From Mycolicibacterium neoaurum ATCC 25795 (lineage in GTDB: Bacteria; Actinomycetota; Actinomycetes; Mycobacteriales; Mycobacteriaceae), in assembly GCF_000691525.1 (NCBI RefSeq), contig NZ_JMDW01000001.1:87981-151980 (forward strand): DNA of 64,000 nt, read 5' to 3'. Within the stretch, counting starts at the first letter, position 1, and each line of letters opens with the position of its first letter. The notes beneath the pieces are model-generated. The model worked only from the letters and a program-made list of their open reading frames with translations, ran no database searches and was not told the origin of the DNA. Below, one piece after another: positions 1-9,347 of the stretch. Made by a program: the position numbers and the translations under genes.

Positions 1-416
1 GGACGCGCATCACCGTGCTGGCGACACCGGGACACACCAGCGATTCACTGTCTTTCCTCGTCGAGGGTGCGGTGCTGACCGCCGACACCGTGCTGGGCCG
101 CGGCACCACCGTCATCGACGACGAGGACGGCAGCCTTGGCGCGTATCTGGATTCGCTGCACCGGCTACAGGGGTTGGGGCCGCTGCATGTGCTCCCCGGG
201 CACGGACCCGATCTGGCGAACGTGGCCGAGGTGTCGGCGCAGTACCTGGCCCATCGGCACGATCGACTCGATCAGGTCCGGGCGGCGCTGCGCGAGCTGG
301 GGGAGGACGCCACGGCCAAGCAGATCGTGGCGCACGTCTACACCGATGTGGACGAGAAGCTGTGGCCCGCCGCGGAGAAGTCGACGCAGGCGCAGCTGGA
401 CTACCTCAGAAACTGA
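1..416 (+). CDS. MBL-fold hydrolase, C-terminal part (5' end outside window)
   Basis: The reading frame is open from the first bases and ends in TGA, so only the last ~137 residues are visible. The fragment begins with the metallo-beta-lactamase motif TPGHTSDS, followed by a strand carrying a metal-binding Asp (LTADTVLG) and a later LPGHGP histidine. The last ~60 residues look like the winged-helix tail of LACTB2-like members of the fold. The position next to crp matches M. tuberculosis Rv3677c. LACTB2-type proteins are single-strand endoribonucleases, but family membership alone does not prove that activity here. The first His cluster (HxHxDH) lies outside the window. Confidence 0.85.
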   Translation, partial: TRITVLATPGHTSDSLSFLVEGAVLTADTVLGRGTTVIDDEDGSLGAYLDSLHRLQGLGPLHVLPGHGPDLANVAEVSAQYLAHRHDRLDQVRAALRELGEDATAKQIVAHVYTDVDEKLWPAAEKSTQAQLDYLRN

Positions 417-463
417 TTTCGGCGCGGAAACGCTCGCTGAGCGAACGAAACCGCGCCGAAATC
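415..463. terminator. Bidirectional hairpin terminator between MBL gene and crp
   Basis: Perfect 13-bp inverted repeat: GATTTCGGCGCGG at 415-427 and its complement at 451-463, with a 23-nt loop that can pair internally. It overlaps the MBL stop codon and lies just before the crp stop at 474 on the other strand, so it probably ends both convergent transcripts. There is no long T-tract, as is common for mycobacterial terminators. Confidence 0.6.
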
Positions 464-473
464 GGGTGAAGAA

Positions 474-1148
474 CTACCGTGCGCGTCGAGCCAACCGCTC
501 GGAGTCGCTGATCAGCACGCTCTTGCCCTCCAACCGGATCCACCCGCGGTGGGCGAAATCGGCGAGGGCCTTGTTCACGGTCTCGCGGGAGGCGCCGACC
601 AGCTGGGCGATCTCCTCCTGGGTGAGGTCATGGGTGACGCGCAGTGCGCCACCTTCCTGGGTACCGAAGCGCTGGGCCAGCTGCAGCAGCTGCTTGGCCA
701 CGCGGCCGGGCACGTCGGTGAAGATCAGGTCGGCGAGGTTGTTGTTAGTGCGTCGCAGGCGACGGGCCAGCACGCGCAGCAGCTGCTCGGCGATCTCCGG
801 GCGATCGGCGATCCAGGCGCGCAGCGCCTCACGGTCCATCGAGACCGCGCGCACCTCGGTGATCGTGGTGGCGCTGGAGGTCCGGGGTCCCGGGTCGAAG
901 ATCGACAGCTCACCGAACATGTCCGACGGGCCCATGATCGTCAGCAGGTTCTCCCGACCATCGGGGGAACGTCGGCCGATCTTCACCTTGCCGGAGGTGA
1001 TGATGTACAGCCGGTCACCGGGCTCGCCCTCGGCGAACACGGTATGTCCGCGCGGAAAGTCGACGGGCTGCAGCTGTTTGGTCAGCGCAGCGACCGCGGT
1101 GGGTTCTACCCCTTGGAAGATTCCGGCCCTGGCCAGGATCTCGTCCAC
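474..1148 (-). CDS. crp: cAMP receptor protein, Crp/Fnr family regulator
   Basis: Cytoplasmic homodimeric transcription factor that binds cAMP and TGTGA-N6-TCACA sites. The 224 residues match M. tuberculosis Rv3676 in length and, from memory, nearly throughout. The cyclic-nucleotide pocket is visible as FGELS near residue 80 and RTSSA near 89-93. The C-terminal helix-turn-helix is [20 protein letters not shown] (about 175-194). The GTG start at 1148 was chosen because AAGAGGGG sits at ribosome-binding distance and the product then has the known length; an ATG 39 nt upstream is in frame but lacks this support. A likely target site lies in the Ms1 promoter in this same window. Confidence 0.97.
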   Translation of the reverse strand: MDEILARAGIFQGVEPTAVAALTKQLQPVDFPRGHTVFAEGEPGDRLYIITSGKVKIGRRSPDGRENLLTIMGPSDMFGELSIFDPGPRTSSATTITEVRAVSMDREALRAWIADRPEIAEQLLRVLARRLRRTNNNLADLIFTDVPGRVAKQLLQLAQRFGTQEGGALRVTHDLTQEEIAQLVGASRETVNKALADFAHRGWIRLEGKSVLISDSERLARRAR

Positions 1149-1252
1149 GTTGCCCCTCTTAAGCTCATCCAGTGATATGACATGCACAGGCCAACCGACT
1201 AGCTGGTTAGCGAATTCAGTCTAGTGGTTGGCATGTCGGCGACGAGCCAACG

Positions 1253-1492
1253 CTACACACGATTGGCCTGGCGGGTCGCCGGAAACTGCGGATTGGCCCG
1301 CCCCGCGGGTGCTGGGCGAGTCGGCAATCCGGCGTATTCCAGCGGCACCGGCCGGATCGGTTGGGTGCGCTCCCGAACGTCACGACGGCGAACGGCCGCC
1401 GTCTCGCGCTCGAGGCCGGATTCCAGCCGCTCGAGCCCGAAGGTCGCCAGCATGAGCAACCCCGGGATGAAGCACACCAGCAACCACGACAC
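1253..1492 (-). CDS. Small membrane protein, Rv3675-like
   Basis: A 79-residue protein read in the same direction as crp, in the place of M. tuberculosis Rv3675. One hydrophobic N-terminal segment (SWLLVCFIPGLLMLATFGL) is followed by a charged, probably cytoplasmic, tail rich in Arg and Glu. No enzymatic motif is visible and the function is unknown. The GTG at 1492 is preferred because TACTCT lies 5 nt upstream, which fits a leaderless start; an upstream ATG at 1531 would add 13 residues. It is shorter than the ~125-residue M. tuberculosis protein, so the tail may have diverged. Confidence 0.6.
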   Translation of the reverse strand: MSWLLVCFIPGLLMLATFGLERLESGLERETAAVRRRDVRERTQPIRPVPLEYAGLPTRPAPAGRANPQFPATRQANRV

Positions 1493-1597
1493 ATCGAAGA
1501 GTAAACACGCTGAACATCTCGGTGGGATCACGTTTTGTCACCGGTCGGCACCGGCCCGTCAGGGCACGTCAGAGGCACCGTCAGTACCCTTGGTCGG

Positions 1598-2362
1598 GTG
1601 ACCGCCAGCACCGCCCGGAGCAAATCGCAGGCCGCCTGGGATCGAGAGACCCATCTGGGCCTGGTGCGCCGCGCGCGCCGGATGAACCGAACGCTGGCGG
1701 TGGCCTTCCCGCACGTCTATTGCGAGCTGGACTTCACCAACCCGTTGGAACTCACGGTCGCGACGATCTTGTCCGCGCAATGCACCGACAAGCGCGTCAA
1801 CCTGACCACGCCGGCGTTGTTCGCGCGGTACCGCAGCGCGCTGGACTACGCACAGGCCGACCGCGCGGAACTCGAGGAACTGATCCGGCCGACCGGCTTC
1901 TACCGGAACAAGGCCACCTCGCTGATAAATCTGGGCACCGAGTTGGAGGCGCGTTTCGACGGCGAGGTACCGCACACGCTGGAAGAACTGGTGACGCTGC
2001 CGGGTATCGGTCGCAAGACCGCCAACGTGGTGCTCGGCAACGCGTTCGACATCCCCGGGATCACGGTAGACACCCACTTCGGACGGTTGGTGCGGCGTTG
2101 GCGCTGGACCGCCGAGGAAGATCCGGTGAAGGTCGAGCATGCCGTCGGCGAGCTGATCGAACGGCGGGAGTGGACACTGCTCAGCCACCGGGTGATCTTT
2201 CACGGTCGCCGTGTCTGCCATGCGAGACGTCCCGCCTGCGGGGTGTGCGTGCTGGCCAAGGACTGCCCTTCCTTCGGCGCGGGTCCCACCGACAAGGCGA
2301 CTGCGGCGGCGCTGGTGAAGGGACCGGAGACCGACCATCTGCTGGCGCTGGCCGGGTTGTGA
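1598..2362 (+). CDS. nth: Endonuclease III (bifunctional DNA glycosylase/AP lyase)
   Basis: Base-excision repair enzyme that removes oxidised pyrimidines and cleaves abasic sites. The 254 residues contain the helix-hairpin-helix [12 protein letters not shown] with catalytic Lys140, the catalytic Asp158 in VDTHFGR, and the 4Fe-4S cluster cysteines C207-X6-C214-X2-C217-X5-C223. The GTG start at 1598 follows TACCCT by 7 nt, so the mRNA is probably leaderless; a longer ATG start at 1535 adds a low-complexity extension not expected for the family. It overlaps the following TlpA-like gene by 4 nt (GTGA), so the two are co-translated. Ortholog of Rv3674c by sequence and position. Confidence 0.96.
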   Translation: MTASTARSKSQAAWDRETHLGLVRRARRMNRTLAVAFPHVYCELDFTNPLELTVATILSAQCTDKRVNLTTPALFARYRSALDYAQADRAELEELIRPTGFYRNKATSLINLGTELEARFDGEVPHTLEELVTLPGIGRKTANVVLGNAFDIPGITVDTHFGRLVRRWRWTAEEDPVKVEHAVGELIERREWTLLSHRVIFHGRRVCHARRPACGVCVLAKDCPSFGAGPTDKATAAALVKGPETDHLLALAGL

Positions 2363-3015
2363 GCCGTTCGGCCCGGTGGACCGTTGCGGTCCTGATCGTT
2401 TTCGTCGCGCTGGGATACGCGCTGTGGCGGGAGTTGGGCGTCACCGAACCCGGTCCCACCGGATCCGTGGCATCCGAAGTCCCCGCCGCCCGTGACCACC
2501 GGGCAGCCGACACCCCCGAGGCGCTGGTCGGGCCCAGGCAGCGGGCGGATCTGCCGCCCTGTCCCATGGGTACCGGCGACGGACCCGAGCCGCTGCGCGG
2601 GATCACCCTGGAATGCGCGGGCGACGGCACATCCGTCGACGTCGCGGCGGCGGTGGCCGGCCGTCCGGTGGTGCTCAACCTGTGGGCCTATTGGTGCGGC
2701 CCGTGTGCCGACGAACTGCCCGCCCTGCAGGAGTATCAGCGCCGGATGGGTGAGCGGGTGCTGGTGGTGACCGTGCACCAGGACGAGAACGAATCCGCCG
2801 GTCTGTTGCGATTGGCCGAGCTCGGCGTGCGGCTGCCGACGCTGCAGGACGGCCGCCGGCTGGTCGCCGCGGCGCTCAAGGTGCCCAACGTGATGCCTGC
2901 CACCGTGGTGCTGGGAGCGGACGGTAGCGTGGCCGAGATTCTGCCGCGACCGTTCGCCGACGTCGATGAGATCGCCGCGGCGGTGGATCCGTTGATAGGG
3001 GTGCCCGTTGGTTGA
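2359..3015 (+). CDS. Membrane-anchored thioredoxin-like protein (TlpA/Rv3673c family)
   Basis: A 218-residue protein with an N-terminal signal anchor (about residues 8-24), a Pro-rich linker and an extracytoplasmic thioredoxin-like domain. The active-site motif WCGPC is at residues 112-116. The cis-Pro loop is probably the NVMPATVV segment near the C terminus. Such proteins reduce or rearrange disulfides of exported proteins; the partner is not known from sequence. The GTG start overlaps the nth stop (GTGA) and the gene's end overlaps the NUDIX start, giving a tightly coupled operon nth-tlpA-nudix-marP. Ortholog of Rv3673c by position. Confidence 0.88.
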   Translation: MSRSARWTVAVLIVFVALGYALWRELGVTEPGPTGSVASEVPAARDHRAADTPEALVGPRQRADLPPCPMGTGDGPEPLRGITLECAGDGTSVDVAAAVAGRPVVLNLWAYWCGPCADELPALQEYQRRMGERVLVVTVHQDENESAGLLRLAELGVRLPTLQDGRRLVAAALKVPNVMPATVVLGADGSVAEILPRPFADVDEIAAAVDPLIGVPVG

Positions 3016-3781
3016 GCTCTCGCCGGACGCCGCGCCGGGATGGCTGCGTCCGCTGCTCGACAACGTCGCCGCCGTGCCCGACGCCTACCGAAACCGCACA
3101 CCCGCCGATGTGCTGGCCGCGATCAACACCGCCAATGCCGCGGCGACGCGGGCCGGGACCAAACGCGACGCCGCCGTGCTCGTGCTGTTCTCCGGACCCG
3201 CCGACGCGCCGCGTGGCGATCTCGGCGGCCCGCCGCCGGAAACCGACCTCTTGGTCACCGTCCGCGCCTCCTCGCTGCGTAACCATTCCGGGCAGGCCGC
3301 TTTCCCCGGCGGCGTGTCCGACCCCGAGGACGACGGTCCGGTGGCGACCGCGCTGCGCGAGGCCCGTGAGGAGACCGGGGTGGATACCACCCGCCTGACG
3401 CCGCTGGCCGTCCTGGATCGGATGTTCATTCCCCCGACGGGCTTTCACGTGGTGCCGGTGCTGGCCTACTCGCCGGACCCTGGTCCGGTGGGCGTGGTGG
3501 ATCCGGCCGAGGCCGCCATCGTGGCGCGGGTTCCGCTGCGGGCGTTCATCAATCCTGAGAACCGGTTGATGGTGTACCGCCAGGCCAATACCAGCCGTTT
3601 CGCCGGGCCGGCCTTCCTGCTCAACCAGATGCTGGTGTGGGGCTTCACCGGCCAGGTGATCTCGGCACTGCTGGACGTCGCGGGGTGGGCACAACCATGG
3701 AATACCGACGACGTGCGCGAACTGGAGGAGGCAATGGCCGAGGTGACGTCGCCCAGCCAGTACGGTGAAGCCCAACGATGA
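3008..3781 (+). CDS. NUDIX hydrolase, CoA pyrophosphatase type
   Basis: A 257-residue cytoplasmic NUDIX protein. The Nudix box runs at about 101-125 (GGVSD...ALREAREETGV) and is preceded by RASSLRNHSGQAAFPGG, which resembles the signature of coenzyme A diphosphatases. CoA or a CoA ester is therefore the likeliest substrate, as an inference from family. The start is TTG at 3008, overlapping the upstream stop by 8 nt; no other start is in frame near the conserved beginning. It overlaps marP by 4 nt (ATGA). Ortholog of Rv3672c by position. Confidence 0.88.
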   Translation: MVELSPDAAPGWLRPLLDNVAAVPDAYRNRTPADVLAAINTANAAATRAGTKRDAAVLVLFSGPADAPRGDLGGPPPETDLLVTVRASSLRNHSGQAAFPGGVSDPEDDGPVATALREAREETGVDTTRLTPLAVLDRMFIPPTGFHVVPVLAYSPDPGPVGVVDPAEAAIVARVPLRAFINPENRLMVYRQANTSRFAGPAFLLNQMLVWGFTGQVISALLDVAGWAQPWNTDDVRELEEAMAEVTSPSQYGEAQR

Positions 3782-4968
3782 CTCCCGCACAGTGGCTTGA
3801 CCTCGCAATCCTTGCCGTCGCCTTCGTGGCCGCGGTGTCCGGCTGGCGCTCCGGCGCGCTCGGATCGCTGTTGTCCTTCATCGGTGTGGTCCTGGGCGCA
3901 GTCGCCGGCGTGCTGTTGGCGCCCCACCTGGTCGGCAACATCGACGGGCCGCGCACCAAGCTGTTCGCCACCCTCTTCCTGATCCTCGCGCTGGTCGTGA
4001 TCGGCGAGATCGCCGGTGTGGTGCTGGGGCGGGCCGTGCGCGGCGCGTTGCGCAACCCGGTGCTGCGCTTTGTCGACTCGATCATCGGGTCGGCTTTGCA
4101 GTTGGTGACCGTGCTGATCGCGGCGTGGTTGCTTGCCTCACCACTGACCAGCCAGCCCACCCTGGCCGGCGCGGTGCGCGGTTCCAAGGTGCTCACCGAG
4201 GTCAACAACCTCGCGCCGGAATGGCTGCAGAAGGTGCCCGCCCGGTTGGCCGGATTACTGGACACCTCAGGTCTTCCCGCGGTGCTGGAGCCGTTCAGCC
4301 GCACCCCGGTCGTCGCGGTCGACGCACCCGATGCGGCGTTGGCGACATCGCCGGTGGTGCAGTCCGTCCGCGGCAGCGTGGTCAAGATCCGCGGTGTCGC
4401 GCCCAGTTGCCAGAAGGTCTTGGAGGGCAGCGGATTCGTCATCGCGCCCAACCGGGTGATGTCCAATGCCCACGTGGTCGCCGGCGCCGAGACGGTCACC
4501 GTCGAGGTCAACGGTGAAACCTACGACGCCACCGTGGTCTCCTACGACCCGAACCAGGACATCTCGATCCTCGCGGTGCCGGAGCTGCCGTCGGTGCCTT
4601 TGGTCTTCGACGATTCCGAGGCCGCACCGAGCACCGACGCCATCGTCATGGGGTATCCCGGCGGCGGCGATTTCACGGCAACCCCGGCGCGGGTGCGCGA
4701 GACGATCGAACTTAACGGGCCCGACATCTACAACTCGACGACGGTGAACCGGACGGTGTACACCATCCGCGGCACGGTGAAGCAGGGCAATTCCGGTGGC
4801 CCGATGGTCGACAAGGACGGCAAGGTCCTCGGCGTCGTCTTCGGTGCCGCCGTCGACGACGCAGACACCGGTTTCGTGCTGACCGCCGAGCAGGTGCTGC
4901 CTCAACGCATGCAGGTGGGTAACACCGCGCCGGTGCCGACCGGCGTCTGCATCGGTCAGGCCGGGTAG
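3778..4968 (+). CDS. marP: Periplasmic membrane-bound serine protease
   Basis: A 396-residue protein with four predicted transmembrane helices in the first ~120 residues (CvpA-like region) and a chymotrypsin-fold protease domain after residue ~195. The catalytic triad is His232 (SNAHVV), Asp261 (NQDISIL) and Ser339 (GNSGGP). Cys211 and Cys391 probably form the disulfide known in M. tuberculosis MarP (Rv3671c), which controls its activity. MarP is required for acid and oxidative stress resistance in that species. Last gene of the nth operon. Its 3' end overlaps the convergent ephE by 13 nt. Confidence 0.96.
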   Translation: MTPAQWLDLAILAVAFVAAVSGWRSGALGSLLSFIGVVLGAVAGVLLAPHLVGNIDGPRTKLFATLFLILALVVIGEIAGVVLGRAVRGALRNPVLRFVDSIIGSALQLVTVLIAAWLLASPLTSQPTLAGAVRGSKVLTEVNNLAPEWLQKVPARLAGLLDTSGLPAVLEPFSRTPVVAVDAPDAALATSPVVQSVRGSVVKIRGVAPSCQKVLEGSGFVIAPNRVMSNAHVVAGAETVTVEVNGETYDATVVSYDPNQDISILAVPELPSVPLVFDDSEAAPSTDAIVMGYPGGGDFTATPARVRETIELNGPDIYNSTTVNRTVYTIRGTVKQGNSGGPMVDKDGKVLGVVFGAAVDDADTGFVLTAEQVLPQRMQVGNTAPVPTGVCIGQAG

Positions 4969-5906
4969 ACGGCGCCCAGGAACTGGGCGAGCGCGGTGTT
5001 GACCGCCCGGGGATTCTCCTCGTGTGCAAAATGCCCTGCGCCGTCTATGGGTTCGAATCGGCCGTCGGGTGCGTACGGTCGTGACCGGCGGACCGGATCG
5101 GCCAGAACGTAGGGGTCGGCCGCGCCGCGCAGATGCAACAGCGGAACATCGATCGGCCGGGCCATCGAACGCATGAACCGGCGTCCCTCGCCGCGGACCT
5201 GGCTGCGCACCGCCCAGCGCTGGTACTCCAGCGTCGAGTGGACCGCCCCCGGGATCTGGATCGCCTGCCGCAGATGGCGCATGGTGACGGCGAAGTCCTC
5301 GGTGCCGACCCAGCCGTGGCCGGCACGGTCACGGATCAGCCGTTCCAGCTCCACGGCATTGTGTCGGGTGAGTCTGTGTTCGGGCCAGCGCGGCAGCTGG
5401 TAGCGCAGCAGCCAGGGCAGCAGCGCGCGGCGCTGGGCGGCGTCGGCCAGGACCGACGAGCGCAGTGCGACCGGGTGCGGTGAGCTGATCAATGCGACGG
5501 CGTCGACCATCCGCGGGTGCAACAGGGCCGTAGCCCAGCAGACCAGACCACCATCGGCATGGCCGACCAGGGTGGCCGAGTTGTGCCCGAGTGCACGAAC
5601 CAGACCCGCGGTGTCCCCGGCGAGGGTCCAGCCGTCGTAACCGCGCGGCGGTTTGTCGCTGTCACCGTAACCGCGAAGGTCGACGGCGACGACCCGATGG
5701 TCGCTGTGAGCTTGCAGTTGGTGACGCCACGACCACCAGAACGAACCGAAACCGTGCAACAGGATCACGAGGTGGCGATCGGACCGCCCGCGGTTCTCCG
5801 GTGCATCCTCGGCCTCCACGACATGGAAGCGAATACCGTTGGCGTGGACCTGAAAATGGCGCCACGGCCCATCGATGCGCACCACCGACGGGTCCGGCGC
5901 CTGCAT
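4956..5906 (-). CDS. ephE: Alpha/beta hydrolase, epoxide hydrolase-like
   Basis: A 316-residue alpha/beta hydrolase. The oxyanion motif HGFGSFWW begins at residue 51. The nucleophile elbow is VGHADGG, with Asp118 where esterases have Ser, which is the epoxide-hydrolase pattern. A late acid lies in RGAADPYV and the catalytic His in GAGHFAHEE. It corresponds to Rv3670 (ephE); the physiological substrate is unknown. The start is 10 nt after the stop of the upstream Rv3669-like gene, so the two form an operon. The 3' end overlaps marP on the other strand. Confidence 0.9.
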   Translation of the reverse strand: MQAPDPSVVRIDGPWRHFQVHANGIRFHVVEAEDAPENRGRSDRHLVILLHGFGSFWWSWRHQLQAHSDHRVVAVDLRGYGDSDKPPRGYDGWTLAGDTAGLVRALGHNSATLVGHADGGLVCWATALLHPRMVDAVALISSPHPVALRSSVLADAAQRRALLPWLLRYQLPRWPEHRLTRHNAVELERLIRDRAGHGWVGTEDFAVTMRHLRQAIQIPGAVHSTLEYQRWAVRSQVRGEGRRFMRSMARPIDVPLLHLRGAADPYVLADPVRRSRPYAPDGRFEPIDGAGHFAHEENPRAVNTALAQFLGAVYPA

Positions 5907-5916
5907 GGCGAAGCGG

Positions 5917-6420
5917 CTACCAGCCGGAGGGGTCGGTGGTGATGGCCGGCTTGACGGCCTCGGCGGGCTTGTCCGAGCCCGGCGTCAGCGCCTCCTTGGT
6001 CTCCTTGACCGAGGCGATGGTTTCGCGCGGCCCGCGGATGCGCCGCACCTTCAGATAGCCGAGCAGCGCCAATGCGATGGTGACCAGCACCATGACGCCG
6101 AACACGATCAGGAAGGCGGCCCAGCGCCACAACCAGGTATCCAGCAGCTCGGCGATGAAGAAGAAGAGGAAGAAGGTCGAGTAGAACAGCACGACCAGGG
6201 CCGCGATGAAGAACAGGCTGCCGGTGAGCCCCTTCTTCACATCGCGGGTGATCTCGGCCTTGGCGAGCTCCACCTCGGCGCGCACCAGGGTGGAAACCTG
6301 TGCGGTCGCATCCTTGACCAGATCTCCGATGGACGGGTCGGCCTTGGGTGCGTGCGGGTCGACGAGCGGAATCGACGTCACAGTGGCAGGCACGCCGTTC
6401 TTGCGGTCGCTGGTGCTCAT
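5917..6420 (-). CDS. Holin-superfamily-III-like membrane protein (Rv3669-like)
   Basis: A 167-residue protein. A soluble N-terminal region contains an amphipathic helix (VSTLVRAEVELAKAEITRDV), followed by two strongly hydrophobic helices near 70-90 and 100-125, and a charged C-terminal tail. This is the layout of the actinobacterial 'Holin-X/phage holin' family, whose cellular role is not established; calling it a lysis protein would be unjustified. It is transcribed with ephE. A ribosome-binding-like GGAGG sits just upstream of the ATG at 6420 on the minus strand. Confidence 0.8.
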   Translation of the reverse strand: MSTSDRKNGVPATVTSIPLVDPHAPKADPSIGDLVKDATAQVSTLVRAEVELAKAEITRDVKKGLTGSLFFIAALVVLFYSTFFLFFFIAELLDTWLWRWAAFLIVFGVMVLVTIALALLGYLKVRRIRGPRETIASVKETKEALTPGSDKPAEAVKPAITTDPSGW

Positions 6421-6532
6421 AGGAGGCTATGTTGCCATGTTCTCGGCATCGCGAGGCGACGGGGAGAGGGCTCCGGTCCGAGGAGGTGGCCACTTCGCCA
6501 CATAGGATGGCGGCCAGCCGAGGAACGGGGAG

Positions 6533-7234
6533 ATGTTGAGACACCGCTGGCAGTCCATTGTGCGCATCGTTTCGCTCGCAGTCCTGGCGCCCCTCGCGGT
6601 GGCGCTGAGCCCGGTGGCCCACGCCGACGGCCCGGTTCCGCTCGGCGGGGGGTCGGGAATCGTCATCGACGGTCACGCCTACTGCACACTCACCGCCATC
6701 GGCCATGACTCCGCGGGCAAGTTGATCGGGTTCACCTCGGCGCACTGCGGCGGGCCGGGTGCCGTGGTCGCCGCCGAGGGGGTGCCCACCGCGGGGACGC
6801 TCGGCGTCATGGTCGCCGGTAACGACAACCTGGACTATGCCGTCATCGAGTTCGACCCGCAGCGGGTGCAACCTGTCGACACGGTCAAGGGATTCCGTAT
6901 CGACGGCCTCGGGCCGGACCCGTCGTTCGGTGAAGTCGCCTGCAAGCTGGGCCGGACAACCGGCTACTCGTGCGGTGTGACGTGGGGCCCCGGCCAGGAT
7001 CCGGGCACCATCCTCAACCAGGTCTGCGGGCAGCCCGGTGATTCCGGGGCGCCGGTGACGGTCAACAACAGACTGGTCGGCATGATCCACGGTGCGTTCA
7101 CCGAGGATCTACCGACGTGCGTGACGCAATACATCCCGCTGCACACACCGGCGGTCACCATGTCGATGTCCTCGGTGCTCGCCGATATCACCACCAAGAA
7201 TCGGCCAGGCGCCGGCTTCGTGCCGATCGCCTGA
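6533..7234 (+). CDS. Secreted chymotrypsin-fold serine protease (Rv3668c-like)
   Basis: A 233-residue protein with a signal peptide (hydrophobic 10-27, likely cleavage after AHA at ~31). The triad is visible: His71 in SAHCGG, Asp101 in NLDYAVIEF and Ser171 in GQPGDSGAPV. Four further cysteines (51, 137, 147, 165) suggest stabilising disulfides. It resembles the alpha-lytic/streptogrisin type of secreted protease, but without a long pro-region. A GGGGAG ribosome-binding site lies directly before the ATG. Ortholog of Rv3668c by position; substrate unknown. Confidence 0.88.
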   Translation: MLRHRWQSIVRIVSLAVLAPLAVALSPVAHADGPVPLGGGSGIVIDGHAYCTLTAIGHDSAGKLIGFTSAHCGGPGAVVAAEGVPTAGTLGVMVAGNDNLDYAVIEFDPQRVQPVDTVKGFRIDGLGPDPSFGEVACKLGRTTGYSCGVTWGPGQDPGTILNQVCGQPGDSGAPVTVNNRLVGMIHGAFTEDLPTCVTQYIPLHTPAVTMSMSSVLADITTKNRPGAGFVPIA

Positions 7235-7248
7235 CCGATCGCCGCCGG

Positions 7249-9222
7249 CTACTTGCTGGCGCGGATGGCCTCGAAGACGCTGGGGTCCACCAGGGTCGAG
7301 GTGTCACCGAGTTCGCGGCCTTCGGCCACGTCACGCAGCAGTCGACGCATGATCTTGCCGCTGCGGGTCTTCGGCAGTTCCGGCACGACGTGGATCTCGC
7401 GTGGCTTGGCGATCGGGGAGATCTCCTTGGAGACTTCGGCGCGCAGTTCGTCGACCATCTGCTCATGTGACAGTTCGGCGGCGTGGCTCTTGAGGATGAC
7501 GAAGGCGCAGATGCCCTGGCCGGTGTGCTCGTCGGTGGCACCGACCACGGCAGCCTCGGCCACTCCGGCGTGCCCGACGAGCGCGGATTCGACCTCGGCG
7601 GTCGAGATTCGGTGTCCGGACACGTTCATCACGTCGTCGATACGGCCCAGCACCCAGATTTCACCGTCGCTGCCGTACCGCGCGCCGTCGCCGGCGAAGT
7701 ACCAGCCCTGCTCGGCGAAGCGCGACCAGTAGGTTTCCTTGAACCGTTCGTCGTCGCCCCAGATGCCGCGCAGCATCGACGGCCACGGCTTGTCCAGCAC
7801 CAGGTAGCCGGTCGTCTGCTCGGCGCCGTCGACGGCGGGGCTGAGATCGTTGCCGTCGTCGTCGACGATCTTGGCCGAGATGCCGGGCAGCGGTGTCATC
7901 GCCGAACCGGGCTTGCAGTGGGTGACTCCGGGCAGCGGGGAGATCATGATCGCACCGGTCTCGGTCTGCCACCAGGTGTCCACGATCGGGGTCTTGTCGG
8001 CGCCGAAGACCAGCCGGTACCACCGCCACGCCTCGGGGTTGATCGGTTCACCGACCGAGCCCAACAGGCGGATGCTGGACAGGTCGTGTTCGAAGGCGAG
8101 CTCGCGGCCCCACTTCATGAATGTCCGGACCACGGTGGGAGCGGTGTAATAGATTGACACACCGTACTTTTCGATGACCTGGAAGTGGCGGTGCTCATCC
8201 GGGGACGCTGGGGTGCCTTCGTAGACCACCTGGGTCGCTCCGTTGGACAGTGGCCCGTACACGATATAGGTGTGCCCGGTCACCCAGCCGATATCGGCTG
8301 TGCACCAATAGACATCGGTTTCGGGCTTGAGGTCGAAGACGACCGAGTGGGTGTAGGACGCCTGGGTCAGGTATCCGCCCGAGGTGTGCACGATGCCCTT
8401 GGGCTTGCCGGTGGTGCCGGAGGTGTACAGCAGGAACAGCGGGTGCTCGGAGTCGAAGGCCTCGGGCGCGTGTTCGACCGATGCCTTGGGCACCGTCTCG
8501 TCCCACCACAGATCGCGGCCTTCGGTCCACGGCGTGTCGATTCCGGTGCGGCGCACCACGAGAACATGCTCGACGGGGCTGTCGGAGCCGAGGCCGTCCA
8601 GTGCCTCGTCGACACCTGCCTTCAGCGGCGCCGCCTTGCCGCGACGGTACTGGCCGTCGGAAGTGATGACGATCTTGGCCTGGGCGTCCTCGATGCGAGC
8701 CTTGAGCGCCGAGGCGGAGAAGCCGGCGAAGACGACCGAATGCATCGCGCCAAGTCGCGCGCAGGCGAGCATCGCGATGATCGCCTCGGGCACCATCGGC
8801 ATGTAGATGGCCACCCGGTCACCGGCGGTCAGACCCAACTCGGCCAGCGTGTTTGCCGCTTGGTTGACCTCGTCCTGGAGCTGGGCGTAGGTGATGGTGC
8901 GCGCATCGCCGACGGGCTCACCCTCCCAGTGGATGGCGACCCGGTCACCGTTGCCTGCCTCGACGTGGCGGTCCACACAGTTGTAGGCGACGTTGAGTTT
9001 GCCCCCGACAAACCATTTCGCGAACGGTGCGTTCGACCAGTCCAGTACCTCGGTGAACGGGGTGCCCCAGGACAGTCGGTCGGCCTGGGTGGCCCAGAAC
9101 GCCAGCCGGTCGGCCTCGGCCTGATCGTAGAGATCGCTCGTGGCGTTGGCGTTGGCCGCGAACTCGGCGGGCGGGGGATAGGCTGAGGGCACGCCGGTCT
9201 GCGTCGCTGTGGTCTCGCTCAT
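7249..9222 (-). CDS. acs: Acetyl-coenzyme A synthetase (AMP-forming)
   Basis: Converts acetate, ATP and CoA to acetyl-CoA through acetyl-AMP. The 657 residues contain the AMP-binding motif [11 protein letters not shown] (266-276), WWQTETG, the hinge region near [13 protein letters not shown], and the C-terminal [11 protein letters not shown], whose Lys623 is the residue acetylated in mycobacterial Acs by a cAMP-dependent acetyltransferase. The ATG at 9222 gives the usual family length; a GTG at 9240 would add six residues. In M. tuberculosis a dppABCD operon lies between acs and Rv3662c; here only about 125 bp separate them. Confidence 0.97.
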   Translation of the reverse strand: MSETTATQTGVPSAYPPPAEFAANANATSDLYDQAEADRLAFWATQADRLSWGTPFTEVLDWSNAPFAKWFVGGKLNVAYNCVDRHVEAGNGDRVAIHWEGEPVGDARTITYAQLQDEVNQAANTLAELGLTAGDRVAIYMPMVPEAIIAMLACARLGAMHSVVFAGFSASALKARIEDAQAKIVITSDGQYRRGKAAPLKAGVDEALDGLGSDSPVEHVLVVRRTGIDTPWTEGRDLWWDETVPKASVEHAPEAFDSEHPLFLLYTSGTTGKPKGIVHTSGGYLTQASYTHSVVFDLKPETDVYWCTADIGWVTGHTYIVYGPLSNGATQVVYEGTPASPDEHRHFQVIEKYGVSIYYTAPTVVRTFMKWGRELAFEHDLSSIRLLGSVGEPINPEAWRWYRLVFGADKTPIVDTWWQTETGAIMISPLPGVTHCKPGSAMTPLPGISAKIVDDDGNDLSPAVDGAEQTTGYLVLDKPWPSMLRGIWGDDERFKETYWSRFAEQGWYFAGDGARYGSDGEIWVLGRIDDVMNVSGHRISTAEVESALVGHAGVAEAAVVGATDEHTGQGICAFVILKSHAAELSHEQMVDELRAEVSKEISPIAKPREIHVVPELPKTRSGKIMRRLLRDVAEGRELGDTSTLVDPSVFEAIRASK

Positions 9223-9347
9223 GGGTGTGAGCGTAGTCACCGAAGGTTGCAGCGGCGTTGGAGCGTCACAAGACGCGCTGCGGACGGCTGTCGAACTGCG
9301 CCGAACGTCGGGGATTGCAGGCTCAGCGGTCGGCTAGCGTTGTCCGG

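Noticed and set aside
136..1224. 362-codon plus-strand frame through the MBL end and antisense to crp
   Set aside because: Arg/Ser-rich low-complexity translation, no start signal, and it is antisense to a certain gene (crp).
1522..2358. N-terminal half of a 497-codon frame joined to the TlpA-like protein
   Set aside because: It overlaps nth in another frame; the real protein starts at GTG 2359, coupled to the nth stop.
5917..6420. Prophage remnant because of holin-like protein
   Set aside because: It is a conserved core mycobacterial gene (Rv3669-like) in an operon with ephE; no other phage genes are present.
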